Source: Callaeas wilsoni (lineage: Eukaryota; Chordata; Aves; Passeriformes; Callaeidae). Taken from it: DNA of 64,000 nt. Below are positions 26,301 through 39,181 of the stretch, piece after piece. The position numbers and the translations under genes are program-made. Under the pieces are notes generated by a model. It had not been told where the DNA came from and made no database searches. It saw only the letters and a list, made by a program, of their open reading frames with translations. The DNA lies in contig VWPU01011850.1 of the NCBI GenBank assembly GCA_013398955.1, positions 186,001 to 250,000 of the forward strand, written 5' to 3'. Each line of letters opens with the position of its first letter. Position 1 is the first letter of the stretch.

Positions 26301-27469
26301 CCTCTGAACACCTCTCTACATGCTGGGTGCAAGGGAACAACAGCTATTGAATTTGGTGGCAGTTTTTAAAGCATCCTTTAGACTTAATATCTAAAGTGTG
26401 TCCTCACAGGGCAGCCGAGACCTAGCCCTGACTTTGGGCTCTCTACAAATCCCACCTGCCCTTGCAGTAGGCAATGCCATAAACTCTTTGATAGCAGCCC
26501 ATGGGACTTTCTAAGGTGTCCTCATGTTCCTGATTTGGTTCCCACACCGCTGCTGAAAGGTGGATGAGATGCCCACACAATAAAGTCACTGTAGATTGAA
26601 CATAAGGTCAAATGGAAACTTTTCACTTGGAAGAAGCTGCACCACTCTTCATCCTACTGAAAGATGTCCTACTAGATATAATAAGCTGTAGGGACAGTTG
26701 GAACCCAGGTCTAAGCTCAGATTCAGCTCTTTCCTGGAAAGAAACATAGCCGTTCCAGCCACAAATATGAAAGTGGTAAGAGATTTTTTCTAAAAAATGG
26801 GCTTTCTCAGGCTAAAGATGGCCTCGCTGAGACCTCTCCATTTACCAATCAGTTTTATAGGAATATAATATTCCCACTAAAACAAGAATTTTAAAATGTT
26901 CCTATTTAATAGGGCTATTTTAAGGCCAGGTGTGATGACTCATTTGATAATTTTCATCACCTGGCCTGATCACCTGCATAGCTGAAGCCACAGAATGGTG
27001 TCCCAAAACAACACCTGAATCATTACAAATTATGGCACATCATGCAAGGACATATTGCCCCAACCCCCCCAAATCAGAGGCTTTCAGGGAAGGACACTCC
27101 ACCTCAGATAAGTTATTTCAGTGGCTATTACCCCATCAGGAAGAAGAGCTGCCTTTTTGATCTGCAGTTGTCTGGCCTCACTCTCCTCCCTCAAACCTGG
27201 CCATCACTCATCAGTCTCTCCAGGAAGCCACAGATCAGGCATGGACTGAGAAGGCTGCAGCCCACCAAGGTACAGCCCATCCCCAGTTTACCCCCAGAAC
27301 AGCAGGAATATTTTAAGCCCAGGTATATCTGGGGACCTTCCAATATTTTGGTTGAAAGCACTCAGGCCATGCAGTTCTGAGTGGAAACTGGAGCCTGCTG
27401 CTCCCTCACCATGCAAGCTCAACTTTACAAAACCACAGACAAGTCATCTTGTAACCTTGTCCTGAATAC

Positions 27470-27630
27470 ATAAAAATAGCTGAGCTTTTTTAGTCTCTCA
27501 CAGTAAGGTAGATTTATGGACAAACCACAAGCCGTGCGTGTCAGTTTTTCAAGATCCATTTCCATTGCATTCAAGTTTTTTCTGAAATGTGCCTACCAGA
27601 ACTGGATGTGGTATTACCTCACCCATACTG
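27470..27630 (-). mobile_element. old degenerate CR1 LINE fragment, antisense
   Basis: Weak but ordered similarity to the CR1 segment upstream of the 3' UTR is visible: CTGAGCTTTTTTAGTCTCTC, AGATCCATTTCCATTGCATT, and CCAGAACTGGATGTGGTATT. The last block corresponds to the 'agagctggatgcagtactcc' block seen at position 30. It is heavily diverged, and its borders are approximate. Confidence 0.55.
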
Positions 27631-29493
27631 TAAATTTTTAACAGACTTGGACTCCTATCCAGTTGCTCCATCAGATGCATCTCTCTCTTTGCTGTGCCTT
27701 TGTGAATGCAGTAGCACCCTAACAAGCTGAATTAGAGATTTATTGTTATAGTATCATTTTACACCAAACTTCAACCTTAAACACAAAACACTTTCAGATT
27801 TGGCATTTATACAGTGTTCAACATATGCTTTGATCCAAACAAGGGCTTTGACCTGCCTAACCTTTGGCGTATTTTTTTCGCTCCTGTGAATGACTTGAGC
27901 ACAATCGTAAGGTATCGTTTGTCACTCCCTTAATAAGAGGTTATTTTCAATTAATCAAAGAAATATAAACAGAGCCTTGTATCAAGTTTAAATAAGCTCA
28001 GAATAGTTCTGCCCTTAAAACAGATGTATAAAGCTGTGTCTCCTTTCAGATCAGAGCTAGCACACTGTCAAGAAGAGATCTTGCAGATCTGTTTGCTCAA
28101 CCAGCTCGAAAAAGCCAATTATCATCTCCAAATCCTGACACAGTCCAGTGTGGCCCATTGAAGTCAGTGAATTGGGCAGCCCGTGATGCAGATTAGGGTA
28201 ACCAGGCCAAAATCAGATTTGTGAGGTCTTTACAGATTAGAGAGAACAGCAGAAGGGAATTAGATAGCACCATATTATTTCAAAGTAAGGCTAGCCCTGT
28301 ATCAAGCCCAGCACACCACAGCTGCTTCCTCATGGTTCTGATCGTGAAGAGGTCAAATAAAATCAGAAGAGGAAGAGATTAACTAAACAGAGCCAGGGCT
28401 GGTCTTTGGTCCCAGGGCCAGCAGGCACCGCCTCATGCACACGGGGGGCTAAATGCCCTTAACCTCCAAAAGAGAATGGCCCCATGCAGACCACTTGTTG
28501 GGAGCAATCTCTGGCTCATGCTACTGGTCAAGCTATGCCAGAGACTTGGCAGCCCACCCTGGGATAAACAGAAACCATGATAACGTTTAACACCATAAAA
28601 GTTTTCCAGTGGCAAGGCCTCAGTGCTATTTAATTAAACCAATAAACTACCTATAGCTAATTTCAGAATGATAAATTACCCAAGAACCCACAAGACTTTT
28701 TCTTCATCCTGAAGCCTTGGGTAAATACAGGCTTGCCCTGTGAGTCTCAGACTTTCCCACACAGCTTTAACATCCTTATTTCTTGCACTTCAGACACTGG
28801 TTTTTATCTGTAAGTTCTCCAAGGTAAGGAGCACATCTATTCCTGGAGCTTGGCCCCTGCATGTCACACAAAAAACAAGTGTTTTAATCCACGGGGTGGG
28901 ATGTATCTGCACTCTGCTTAGCCACCTCAGGGGTAAATCTGAGCTAAATATCTGTACCATCCCTCTCTAGTTCATAGAGACTGGCCCTTGTAGAGGATAA
29001 TTTGTTTTATCCAAACACAGTTTAACACAGGTGAGATGAATCTCCTCTGGAGCTGACCCTGCTTCAGGGATTATTAGCCTTGATAATTATTTCAATCTTT
29101 GCATCTGATTTTCCGTGTCTAACAAGGGGGCCAAAAACAAGATATGTGTTTACTTGTCAGAGCAAAACACAGAATATTTCAGATCTATAAAATAAATATT
29201 GTAATTGTGTTGTCACAACTTTTGATGCCAGAAACAAGTCATCTTGTGTAGCCCCTAAATAAGGTAAATTCTGATCAGGCCATTAAGTTTTCATGCAGTT
29301 ACCACTGGAGCCCAAGATGCTGTGTAGCACTAAAGTACATCTTCCCAGCAGGGACCCTCTCTGGATTACAAGCTGTTAAGGAAGGGGGAAAGCCACCATG
29401 TCTTTTATTAACTGACTATCCTGAGAGTAATAAATGACTTTTCAAAGGGAATTAATCTGAAAGAGCTTCCTGTATTTGTTTTTATTGTACATA

Positions 29494-29536
29494 TACATAC
29501 ATACATACATACATACACGCATATATATATATATAT
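29494..29536 (+). repeat. compound (ATAC)n-(AT)n microsatellite
   Basis: About five ATAC units (29494-29515), then a short CGC interruption, then about eight AT units, running into ATATTTAAATAT. It is the longest simple repeat in the window and likely length-polymorphic. Confidence 0.95.
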
Positions 29537-31539
29537 TTAAATATCTCTGCACTGGGTGCCATTTTCTCTTGCTAAAAATACTCACTATAATCAGTCAGCT
29601 TTTCTGAAAGTGTGTTCTGATAATCTGAGCTCATTCACAAATAGCACCTGCAGCAACACCCAGTAGAGGTAGGGGAACACATTTGAGAGTATTCACTTGG
29701 CAACCTGCTTCCCTGAAAATGAACATCAGATTTCCATTTCTACCTAGAAATAAGAGTAGAGAAGGAAAATGGCTTGTTGCAAATGGACAGGTTCTGCATG
29801 TTTATTTGAGGATGTGCAACATGCAGCTATTGAGATTCTAGGGTAAAATAACACACTTATGCATTTGGCTGCTATAGAGAGGGAATTTATAATGGTTTTC
29901 TTTTACTTGTTTGTCTTTTTTGGTCTTGATTTTATTTCCTTATTTTTTCAATCCAAATGGCATCATGGTGTCTGGTGGAAACCAGTGGGACCTGTGGCTG
30001 AAGGATCTGCACAACCCTGGAAAAGGATAGAGGAGGGGAGCCAATCTTTTTTTATCCTTTTGGCAGATCTATAACTAAAACCACAACATGAACCATGTGC
30101 CAAAATACTGGGTTTATTAACTATACTCTCACCTGGGGAAACTATTTCTGTTTGAAAGAGTACCTTAAACTGCTTACAGCAGCAGGATTAAGGTGTGGTG
30201 AATTCAAACAGAAGGAATAGTCTTATATAACTCTTTTTTCCCTTCAATACCTTTCATTTCATGCTAGATTGTCTGAATCCCACAAGAAAAATTATAATGC
30301 CTCAGAGATGAATTCTTTTCTGGCTTTTGCATTTTCATAGTGATCACTGCAGTTTTCATATGTTAACATCAGATTATCTGCTATTTTATAAAAAAAAAAG
30401 CGTATACCTTTCCATGCAGGTCTGCTCCTCCCCGTGCTACTTTTGGTATTTATGAAACCAGCTACACAAACTTCAGGGGCAAATGATCTTTAAAAATTAA
30501 TGAAGACCTGTAACATTTACATCCTATGAATTTTACAAAAGGAGAAAAGCTGGTTTCTTCTTTTTCCCTCTCCCTGCTCCCTGCTATCCCCAAACAGATA
30601 GGAATTGTTCCTCTCAAGTCTGTCTCTCTCCAAAAAAATCTGACCTACAAATGGCTTTCTCATAACTCAGCAGACTAGTTTAGTCCTCATATGGATTTAT
30701 CATTAACCACATAAGCACATGTTGTCCATTTTGCCCAACCTAATGAATGTGCTATAAATAAAATAACTCTAAAAACAGGTTTCACCATACTTATCCAAGC
30801 TGTTGCTGCAGGTCCTTGTAACTCCCAAACCTGCTTACATTAGAAACATTAATCACTTGGTTATAATTCGAAGCATCAGCTCTCTACAGCTGAATCTCCC
30901 TAGCACTTGACTTTGGCTAGACCTCTAACCTCGACTTATCACTTTCAGGCGTACTCCACATTTTCTTCTCCAATCTGTCACTAATGTAGTAAGGACGTGG
31001 GAAGTTGCTTTCAGAAGGTATTTTTAACCTAGGAGTGTCTCATTAAAAAGAGAGCTTAGTATAGAAACTCTAAAACACTTCACTTAGCACAGCAACCTGA
31101 AAATACCAGAGGGGTATTTCACCAAAACTCAAGTCATTTTAAACCAAAGTAACGTAAAGAAAAAGGAAGCTCTTTTGGAAAAGACGCTGTTGAGTGTAAT
31201 TCCTATCTATCCCACAAATATTTTATATGATCATAGGATTATCTCCAGAGCTTTGCATTTTCCATCTTGAATGAGGGAGGCTGAATCAGGCCATCTATTA
31301 TTCTGACTTGCCTGCTCATTCATTAAGAGGGTATTTGTACAGTTTGGGTTCTTTCTACTTATTTCAGCTGACAGCATGGAGATCATATTCCATCTTGACC
31401 AAAGGTTTTGAAAGCCGAGAGAAACAAAAGATTAATCATAGGATATTATTTTTAAGCCTCATGTGCTTTAGTCTGGAAATAGAAAGACAAAGATAAAACT
31501 CCCAGAAGGACAGCCACAGCTAATGAGAGCCTGAGAGGA

Positions 31540-31930
31540 AATGATCACACATTCTTAGTTCTTCTGATGGATGTCCTTCTAGCCTTATTAATCACAACTT
31601 TGTGATGTCGATAAATCGCCGAAGTATGATAACAGAAGAAGGTGGGTTTGGATGCAAAATGATCCATGGTGAAGGATTACAATAAAGGAGGAAAAGGAGG
31701 GGGAGCCAAATACAGTTTTATAAACTGCATCCTCAGCTTGTGAGGACTTGTAGATAATAAATGTCATTCCTTCTCCACTTTATCTAGGCGATTAAGAATG
31801 TTTCTTGATGTATAAGTGCTGGGAGGCCTCTGCAGCACCTTCTCCAGTTACCAGGAGGTTTATATTACATCAATTGCTTTAATTTTCCATCAATTATGAT
31901 TTCATTTACAAAGAGGAATTTAAAAGTACC
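31540..31930. promoter_or_regulatory. candidate conserved non-coding element
   Basis: This is a repeat-free block with evenly mixed composition and a concentration of homeodomain-like and GATA-like words: CTTATTAATCACAA, GATAAATCGC, TTTATAAACTGC, and twin CATCAATT words near 31868 and 31888. There is no open frame of note. The call rests only on motif texture and absence of repeats, because no comparison could be made. Confidence 0.35.
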
Positions 31931-32241
31931 GTTCTTCCTTTAACCTCTTTTTGAGGAAGTAGGCTCCAGAGGCTGGAAAGGAGAATCCATGCAAAACACT
32001 GGTGGTTTTGATCTTGCAAGGTTTGTCAGATCTTTCTTTGAGATTCCTGAAGTTTTCTAGTATGACCTTATCCTGCTTGAATGATCCTATGTCACAGAGG
32101 TGTCAGCAAGGTCTCCATGCCTCCAGTCACTCTAGAAACACAGTTGTTGGTTTCTATATTCAGCAAAAACCACCCATCCATCATTCCACCATGTGTCACA
32201 GTTTGTGGCTTTCAAGGAAAGCATTTCCCAGAGCACTCAAG

Positions 32242-32265
32242 AAATAAATAAATAAATAAATAAAT
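32242..32265 (+). repeat. (AAAT)6 microsatellite
   Basis: Six AAAT-type tetranucleotide units. Confidence 0.95.
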
Positions 32266-33320
32266 GCATTTAACATGCTGTGACTGATGAATCAGTTCCA
32301 TTCCCTGCTTTCTACCAGTGGTTTTTATGCTGCAAAATACAGCCCCGGCCATCTGAAGCAAACCAAAGCCATGCTTATGTACTTCAAATTTAAAATAAAA
32401 GGTTATTAAAATGAGGCACTTTGCCAGTAAGACAATGTGTGAGGGGACAATTTGCCTTAAGCAATGAAAGCCAGAGGAATACTAGACACCTAGGAAAGAA
32501 AGGACAGGAGTGCACTGAATGCCTTTGAGGATGCTCCCAAATGAAACACAAATTTGGGTGCTGCCCTATAGCTTTTATTTGGTTTGTGCCACAACATGGG
32601 CAGATCTCCAAGCTGATGCCCTACTAAGCTTTTCTAAGTCATGCTGCAGGACAGCACTTGGTAGGGAAATGCACCAGCTCGGTCCAGATGCATTGAAATT
32701 AGGCCAGGGACATCGCCTGTTGAACTGACGGACCCTATCCAGAGTCACATCAGCTCGGATGTTCCGTGGGTGTCAGTCTTCTTGTGGAGCCAGCCCAAAC
32801 ATGTCCATACCGTCCTGCATTCTGTATTCTCTAGGAATATAAACTGGGGACATAGCTGAGTTTCACAGCACTTCTCAGAGCTTCCCTGGCTGGGATGACA
32901 ACTGAGCTGTTTCTGGCACACCTGCCCAAACACTCCCAATTCCAGGTTACAGCAGCTCACAGGGAGATAAAAAAACGGGGCAATCAAAGGGACAGCCTTT
33001 GAAGTGATTAGATGTTCCTGAAGAAAATAAGGCAAATTTATCCCTGTAATGCCTACTTTGTGCTCCCTGGAACAGTGGGGACGGCATTTCTGTCATCTCT
33101 GTTCTTGCCAACATTTCTGCATGTCGCTGTTTAATGGGAAGTACTGAAAACACACATGAATGGACACTAAATCACAGAATTTCCCTTCAGGCTCTCTAAG
33201 CCTTTGTGAGCATGAACAGGAGACAAGTACATGTGAACATAAAGTCTAAGCTGAGATGTGTCATTTTACCCATATAGAAAGTGGAGTGGAGAAGAGAGAA
33301 AATTAAGAACAAAAGACAAT

Positions 33321-33347
33321 GAGGAAAGAAAAGAGGGGGGGGGAAAG
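33321..33347 (+). repeat. 27-nt pure purine tract with G9
   Basis: An uninterrupted run of A and G contains nine consecutive G (33335-33343). It continues a purine-rich zone that starts near 33276. Confidence 0.9.
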
Positions 33348-35345
33348 CCCTATAAATAAGCTTTAGCATCTGAGAAAAACCAAGCAGAATACCTGGTGCC
33401 CAGTGTTGCAGTCTGAATCTGCTGCGTATGGATGCATAAGTCTGTGGCGTGGAAATGAGTCAGAATTGTTGTCCCAGGGAACACACTCCACTGGAGCAGT
33501 CTCACTCCTCTCAGGAGGGTATACTGGACTTATAGATCTGATTCTTGCCATGTGATTCTTGCCAGATGTCTGGCCACAGACAGCTGATCACCAGCAGATT
33601 ACTTTAAGATAGACTTCAGCTAAGACACACCATTTCCACCCCGAGAGCACTTAATTCTTAAAATTCAAAGAATCGAGTGCTTGAAATCAGCAAAGGAATA
33701 TCCTTAAATTACAGTTTCATGCCGCAAAGCCTCTGCTCTTGAAATATGGAGGCAGCTCAAAGAAATAAAGGGGTATCCAGGCCCTCATTCTGTTGCTCTT
33801 GAATGAAGTATGGTATGGATTTCTAGACCTGGATTTAGGCCTGGAAGCACATCTGGAGGGTGTCTATTACTTGCATCTGTTAGATTTGTGCTACATTAAA
33901 GAAATCATGACCTCCACAAACATCATAAATGATGAAGAAAATTCCTGGCCTGAAACTAAATATTGTTGTTTATTATGTTATATTGAGACTGACTCCTGCA
34001 GAGATGATGACACCAAAGCTATGAACCATCAGCCACAGAGCTTTGGACTGCCATAACAGTGTTCCTGTGAAGGCAATTGACTGAAACTCCACCATCCTGA
34101 GCTAAGGCATCAAATCTTCCCAATCCACATGGTGACACCTATCAGACAGGAGTCACCTCACTGCAATATTCACCTTTATCAGCAGGAGAGGAGGAACTGC
34201 AACACAAGAAAACGAGGAGTCTTTGGCAACAGAGAACAAGAGAAGAGAACAAACACAGCCCTTCTCAGCAAGCTCACCTGACACAGGAGTTGGAAATAAA
34301 ACACTACTGGCTTCCAGTGCTAGTGATATGACCAGGAAGAAACCTTCTCCTTCCTGGCATAGTATTTGTTAAGTTGAGTAGCTCGAAAAACCTTTAAAAT
34401 TGGAGGTGAAGCTACCTCTGCTCACAGGAACAGCCCTGTCTCCTGCAGCAGCACTGCTGCTAGGGAGCATTACATAAACGAGTTCATGTCAGGTCACAAT
34501 CAGAAGACAGGCAGAGGCAGAAACACTCCAGCAGGCATTATTTTTCCACAGCACAGCCAAAAGCAGGAAAAATTTTTAAGAACAGTAAAATGCCACTGTA
34601 TTTGCAGACACCATTTATTAATAGCAGGATGGATTTTCAGTCAGTTTGTACCACAAATACCAACACCATCTTAGCTGCACTAAGTTGATGAAAGTGACAT
34701 AAATTTTCAATGAACAATTATTTAAATCAAGGTGCAAAACTCACTGGGGAACCTGCAAAATTCTCCACTTTCTTGATTCTAAAGATCTGTTCCCAAATCC
34801 AAATCCATCCAGTAAATACTTATCCATGAGTGTGTCCCATGTGCTATAGAAGAAAACATGAGATCAAGGATCCTGTTCTTGAAAATTGAAAAGGTAGTAA
34901 CAGACAGGGGAGTGATTAAATCCTTCCTCTCTCTTGCATTGCACTGCTGATGCTTTCTCATTTTTAATGGAGGTTGTAGAGCACAGAGAAACAGAGAATC
35001 CCATGAAAGTGCAGACTGTGATCCAAGGGGCTCAGCAAGGAAAGTGTTTGCTTCCTACAGTGCAGGAATAGGAGTTCCCAAACCAGGATGAATCCTGAGT
35101 CCCGAACTGGAAATTATCATAGACCTGGACATGCAAAGGAAATCTGCACTGTGGTCTCAAAGAGGGTTTCACAAATAGGAAACTTTGGGAATTGATGTTC
35201 TTACAGGGCTTAGTTAGATGGTTGTAGTCATGCCACGTTAAGGTTTAATTGTTTTCAATGTCTCAAAGTTGCATTTTTACCCTTAGGAAGGTGACGAATT
35301 TGAGCAAGGGGCTTACCAGGTAAACAAGCTGTCAGAAATAAATTT

Positions 35346-35362
35346 AAAAAAAAAAAAAAAAA
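35346..35362 (+). repeat. A17 homopolymer
   Basis: Seventeen A followed by CAAAACAAAC. No insertion body is recognisable upstream. Confidence 0.9.
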
Positions 35363-36320
35363 CAAAACAAACCAGGACAAATAAAACCTATCTGACCTCC
35401 CTGAAACCTACAAATTTTGCCCCAACATGTTATCAGATGGCAAACCCTTCTCAGTAACTCCAGTGTGCATCAAAACTTGCTATTGCAAAGAAGCACAGCA
35501 ATGTTCTGTGAGAAATATCACAAATCTCTCTATTTATAACACAGGTCTTCTTGGGTTTTAGCCATTAATCATTGACCCATCTGCATACCCAGAACTCAGC
35601 TTTGCCAACATATTCCGGACTCTGAGCTAAGATTCCTGAATCAAATATTCCCCCTTCCTAATTTATGCCACTGTAACTTTTCAACCTGAAATCCCCAGTG
35701 CATCAGAGAAGGAAGCTTCTTTCCAACAGGCAGTAGTGGAGCTGACAAGGAATGCTGCTGCTAAGCTCCCATTCTCTGCTATTTTTGAGTAATGTCTGTC
35801 ATGTCAGGCTGGAGAGATGGATATAACGATGGGACAGGTGTAGGCACAGAGATATTTGGTACAAGAAACTCATCCAGCTGAGAACATCACGGCACAGCAA
35901 ATCTCTCCTCCACTGTCTAGTCCAGTTTTCTGAAGAACTCTGGAATTCTGTGGCTGCATCTTTGTTGTCTGCACTCAGGACATCTCCAAGACATAGTCAA
36001 GGACCAGAAGAAGACAATGGTTAGCAACCGTGATCCTCTGGATCAATGGGAACAGAAAATAGGGTCTCAACAAAACGGTGGAATGAATTCCTTTAGGAAC
36101 TGCAGACTGTTTCAAATCTCATTCCCTTTCACTAAAGGTACATATTTTAACTGTTTTGCATCTGCTATGTGAAATAAAAGTGCTGCTACTGCTGTAAAAA
36201 CAATTTTAAATGTTACTATAGATATATTACCAACCAAAGGAGAGTCAAGGAGAATCTCCATCCTTTACTGGAAGCAGAGGAAAACATTATGACAAAGAAT
36301 GAGAAAAAGGCAGAGATGCT

Positions 36321-36637
36321 TGCAAGGAGGTTGTAGCAAGCTGAGGATGAGTCTCTTCTCCCAGGTGGCAAGTGATAAGAAAAGAGGAAATGGCTTCTAG
36401 TTGCACCAGCGGAGATTTAGATTGGATATTAGAAAAAATGTCTTCGCTGAAAGGGTTGTCAAGCACTGGAAGGGGCTGCCCAGGGCAGTGGTGGAGTCTC
36501 CATCCCTGGAGATATTTAGAAGATGTGCAGATGTGGCTTTGAGGGACATGGTTTAGTGGTGGGCTTGGCAGTGCTGAGTTAATGGTTGGACTTAATGATC
36601 TGAAAGGCCTTTTCCAAACTTAATGGTGCTGATTCTA
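36321..36637 (+). mobile_element. CR1 LINE 3' end, sense
   Basis: This is a well-preserved sense copy with GCAAGGAGGTTGTAGCAAG, ATGAGTCTCTTCTCCCAGG, AGATTTAGATTGGATATTAG, GGTTTAGTGGTGGGCTTGG, and TTAATGGTTGGACTTAATG near the end. The tail AATGGTGCTGATTC is degenerate. It marks the right border of a roughly 10-kb stretch with no young CR1. Confidence 0.95.
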
Positions 36638-37514
36638 AAATATGTAAGAGGATACACATTTCACAAAAGTCTAACTGCCTTAAAATCCTAGGAAAATAAT
36701 ATGCTGCACTTCAAACACTCTTCCCCAGAGGTTATAAAAACAGTAGTTGAAAGATGTATGATAATTTTGTCTAATGCACTACAGGAAGATGTTCCCATGC
36801 TCATCTGATGGGTGCAGGACAAGAATGGAAAATAACATGGTTGGGTTCAGACCAGGTCAGGTGATCTTCCCAAAGATTCCTCCTGTCTCTTTTCTCAAGA
36901 AGCACATACCCAAGAGATTCTGTATGCAAACAGCTACTCAGAAGGGAGCACGATACAATAATAAAAATCAACAGACACATTTAGAATAGAATTAAAAATT
37001 AAAAGCCCTTAGTGAAATCCAGTAGCTGCTTGTTTTATATGTGTCCAACTCACTGCAACACAATGCTTTCCTGAAACTTCAGGAAGATTTTAGGTCGAGG
37101 TAAATAAGTACATGCTTTCCATACACCACGCACATTAAAAAGGGGTAATTAGGCCTATCATTATGGTCTTGTCTGCAGCACATCAATCACGGGCAAAATC
37201 ACAGAACATCTGTGACAGGGCTCAACAAATAAATAATTACTACATATTAACAACATGTAATGGAAAAGGAGTCTTATTAATTAATCTGATCTCACGTTCT
37301 GATGAGTCTACAAATGAGATTGATAAAAATAAGAGTGTTGAGGTAACGAGCTTTTGAAGAGCACCAAATTTGAATTATTGAGTAATATATTTGGCTGGTT
37401 TAAAATAAACATAGTACAGTGTAGCTTAATTGGAGACCAGCTGATACCTTTCCAAATTAAATAGTAAATGGCAAATGTTCACTCACCAAGTGAACTTTCA
37501 GCCCCCTATAGATG
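36638..37514. other. no gene seen between two LINE copies
   Basis: Unique AT-rich sequence with nothing recognisable. Confidence 0.5.
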
Positions 37515-38400
37515 CTGGCTTACCAGTTGCTATTTAATATTTTTATTGCTGACACGGAAGAAAAGGTTAAACTATTACCTAGTAAGTTAGTGGAATTTTG
37601 GGAAGCAGCATGGAATACAGAGGACAATAAAGCAAAACAATCCAGAGAGGATTTCAGTAAACTGCACACAAAACAACAGTGTGAATTTCAAAAAAGTCCT
37701 GAATGTAAGATTAAACAGTGGAGAACTTGCTCCTCAGGCATGAGAAAGGAGGCCAGAAGCAAACTGGAAAAAGCCTAGAAAGTGATAGAATCTAAGTGGT
37801 TTAACGTAGACATCTTCAGCAGCAGAATGCATGTACTAGAGATGTAAAATCAAGTAGAAGAAGCAAAGAAATTATATAACAACCCAACCTGGCATTGGTG
37901 CAACTGCTGCTGGTATTCAGATCCTATTCTAGAGGCTGCAGGTAATGAAGAACTAAAATTAATTGAGGGAAAAGACACAAGAATTAATTGGGAAACCTCA
38001 TGCTGGAGAAAGACATGAGAAAATTTACCTCTTTTCTTTTACAAAGAAAAGGCTGAGAGGTTTCTTAAGCACAGACTATAAGTATTCAAAGAGACAAGTG
38101 GAATTAGCTAACAAAGTTTCTTCAACCTTAAAAGATCTCGTAGTGGCCAATACGTAGAAGTTAAATCTAGACATTCAGAACAGATATAGATCTAGTTTCT
38201 TTGACAATTTTGCAAGGGTTGTGGGATACTTACAGTCACTGGGAATCTTCAAACCAACTTTTTTTAAGTTTCACTCCAGTTCAAACAGCAATTAATTTAG
38301 GGAAGTCTTATGGCCTCTTGGCCTCAGTAACTTATCAGTTAAGTGACAGGGCTTCAAACGCTTCTGTGGGAGGCTATTTTACAACCTAATAAATGTCGTC
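37515..38400 (+). mobile_element. ancient degenerate CR1/L3-like LINE with reverse-transcriptase relic
   Basis: At 37525-37560 the plus strand encodes QLLFNIFIADTEE. This resembles the LLFNIFINDLEE motif just upstream of the reverse-transcriptase active site in CR1/L3 LINEs. Further along, in the expected order, are CTGGAGAAAGACATGAGAAA, AAAAGGCTGAGAGGTTTCTT, TATAAGTATTCAAAGAGAC, TTAAATCTAGACATTCAGAA, and a CACTGGGAATCTTCAAACC segment near the 3' end. Stops interrupt the frame and large parts are unrecognisable, so this is a dead, old copy. It is much older than the flanking CR1 elements, and its borders are approximate. Confidence 0.6.
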
Positions 38401-38956
38401 TTTGGGAAAAGTTTCATGGGATTCTGCATTTGTCTTTAATACACTACTAATGGACCACACTGAGTAACTGATCCCCTTGTTTTCTGTTCTCATCAAAGCA
38501 CAATTAAAATAATTATCTTTCAGCAGATAATAACACCTTTTCTAATACTTGTAAAGAATAATCAGAGAATGAATCAAGCAATTAATTCTTAGTTCTTAGT
38601 CATTCCTCCCACTCAAGACCCAAACCAATGTTCACATAAGCACAGGAGTATGTGAGGAATGTTTCCTTCAGCCAAGCACTGGAGAAGACGAGGGAAATTT
38701 GGCATTTTTGACCTTCAGATTGCCACAGTTTGCGGTATCTGTACCCAAACCAGAACACTATACAGAGAAAATGGAGATTCTTGCAGGGGCTGAAATAAAT
38801 GTGCTCCTGTGGCTAACATTCACTCCTTCTCTCCATCTTCACTTGCTTTTTGGCTGTGGCTTGTCCCTTTGGTCACTCATGCTTTAATTTGCTTCATAAT
38901 CTCAATCCTGCTACTCAGTGTCTAAGCACTGTGTGTGTTTCCTTGAAACCACAAAA
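38401..38956. other. no gene seen
   Basis: A short unique interval between the old LINE and the CR1/tRNA composite. Confidence 0.5.
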
Positions 38957-39180
38957 AATCATAAAGTATATAATGGTTTGGGTTGAAAGAGACCCTAAAG
39001 ATCCTCTCATTCCAACCCCCTGCCATGGGCAGGGACACCTTCCACCAGACCAGGTTGCTCCGACCCCCATGGCCTTGAACACTTCCAGGGATGGAGCATC
39101 TAGAGCTTCTCTGGGCAACCTGTGCCAGGGCCTCACCACCCTCACAGCAAAGAATTGTTTTTCTAATATCTGATCTAAAA
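38957..39180 (-). mobile_element. CR1 LINE 3' end, abutting tRNA-Cys
   Basis: This is about 220 bp of the CR1 3' region in antisense orientation on the plus strand. The plus strand opens with an ATCATAAAG-type tail, then a GGTTTGGGTTGAAAGAGACC block, then CCATGGGCAGGGACACC and CTGGGCAACCTGTGCCAGG. It stops abruptly at ATATCTGATCTAAAA, the usual position of 5' truncation. On the minus strand the order is tRNA-Cys, a 10-nt trailer, then the CR1 3' end, all in the same direction. Divergence from the consensus I recall looks modest, so the copy is fairly young. Confidence 0.9.
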
Positions 39181-39181
39181 A
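39177..39181 (-). terminator. Pol III T-run terminator of the tRNA-Cys gene
   Basis: Five consecutive T on the minus strand start 10 nt after the tRNA discriminator base. The run falls at the border between the short tRNA trailer and the CR1 body, whose own first bases read TTTAGATC, so some of the T residues are probably CR1 sequence. Confidence 0.75.

Larger units (their letters stand above)
26301..36320. other. no gene seen; 10-kb stretch without young CR1
   Basis: Contents are one old CR1 relic (27470), microsatellites at 29494 and 32242, the purine tract at 33321, an A17 tract, and the candidate element at 31540. Several AT-rich words such as TTTAATTAAACC (near 28630) give a regulatory texture. 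No exon was recognised. Confidence 0.5.
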
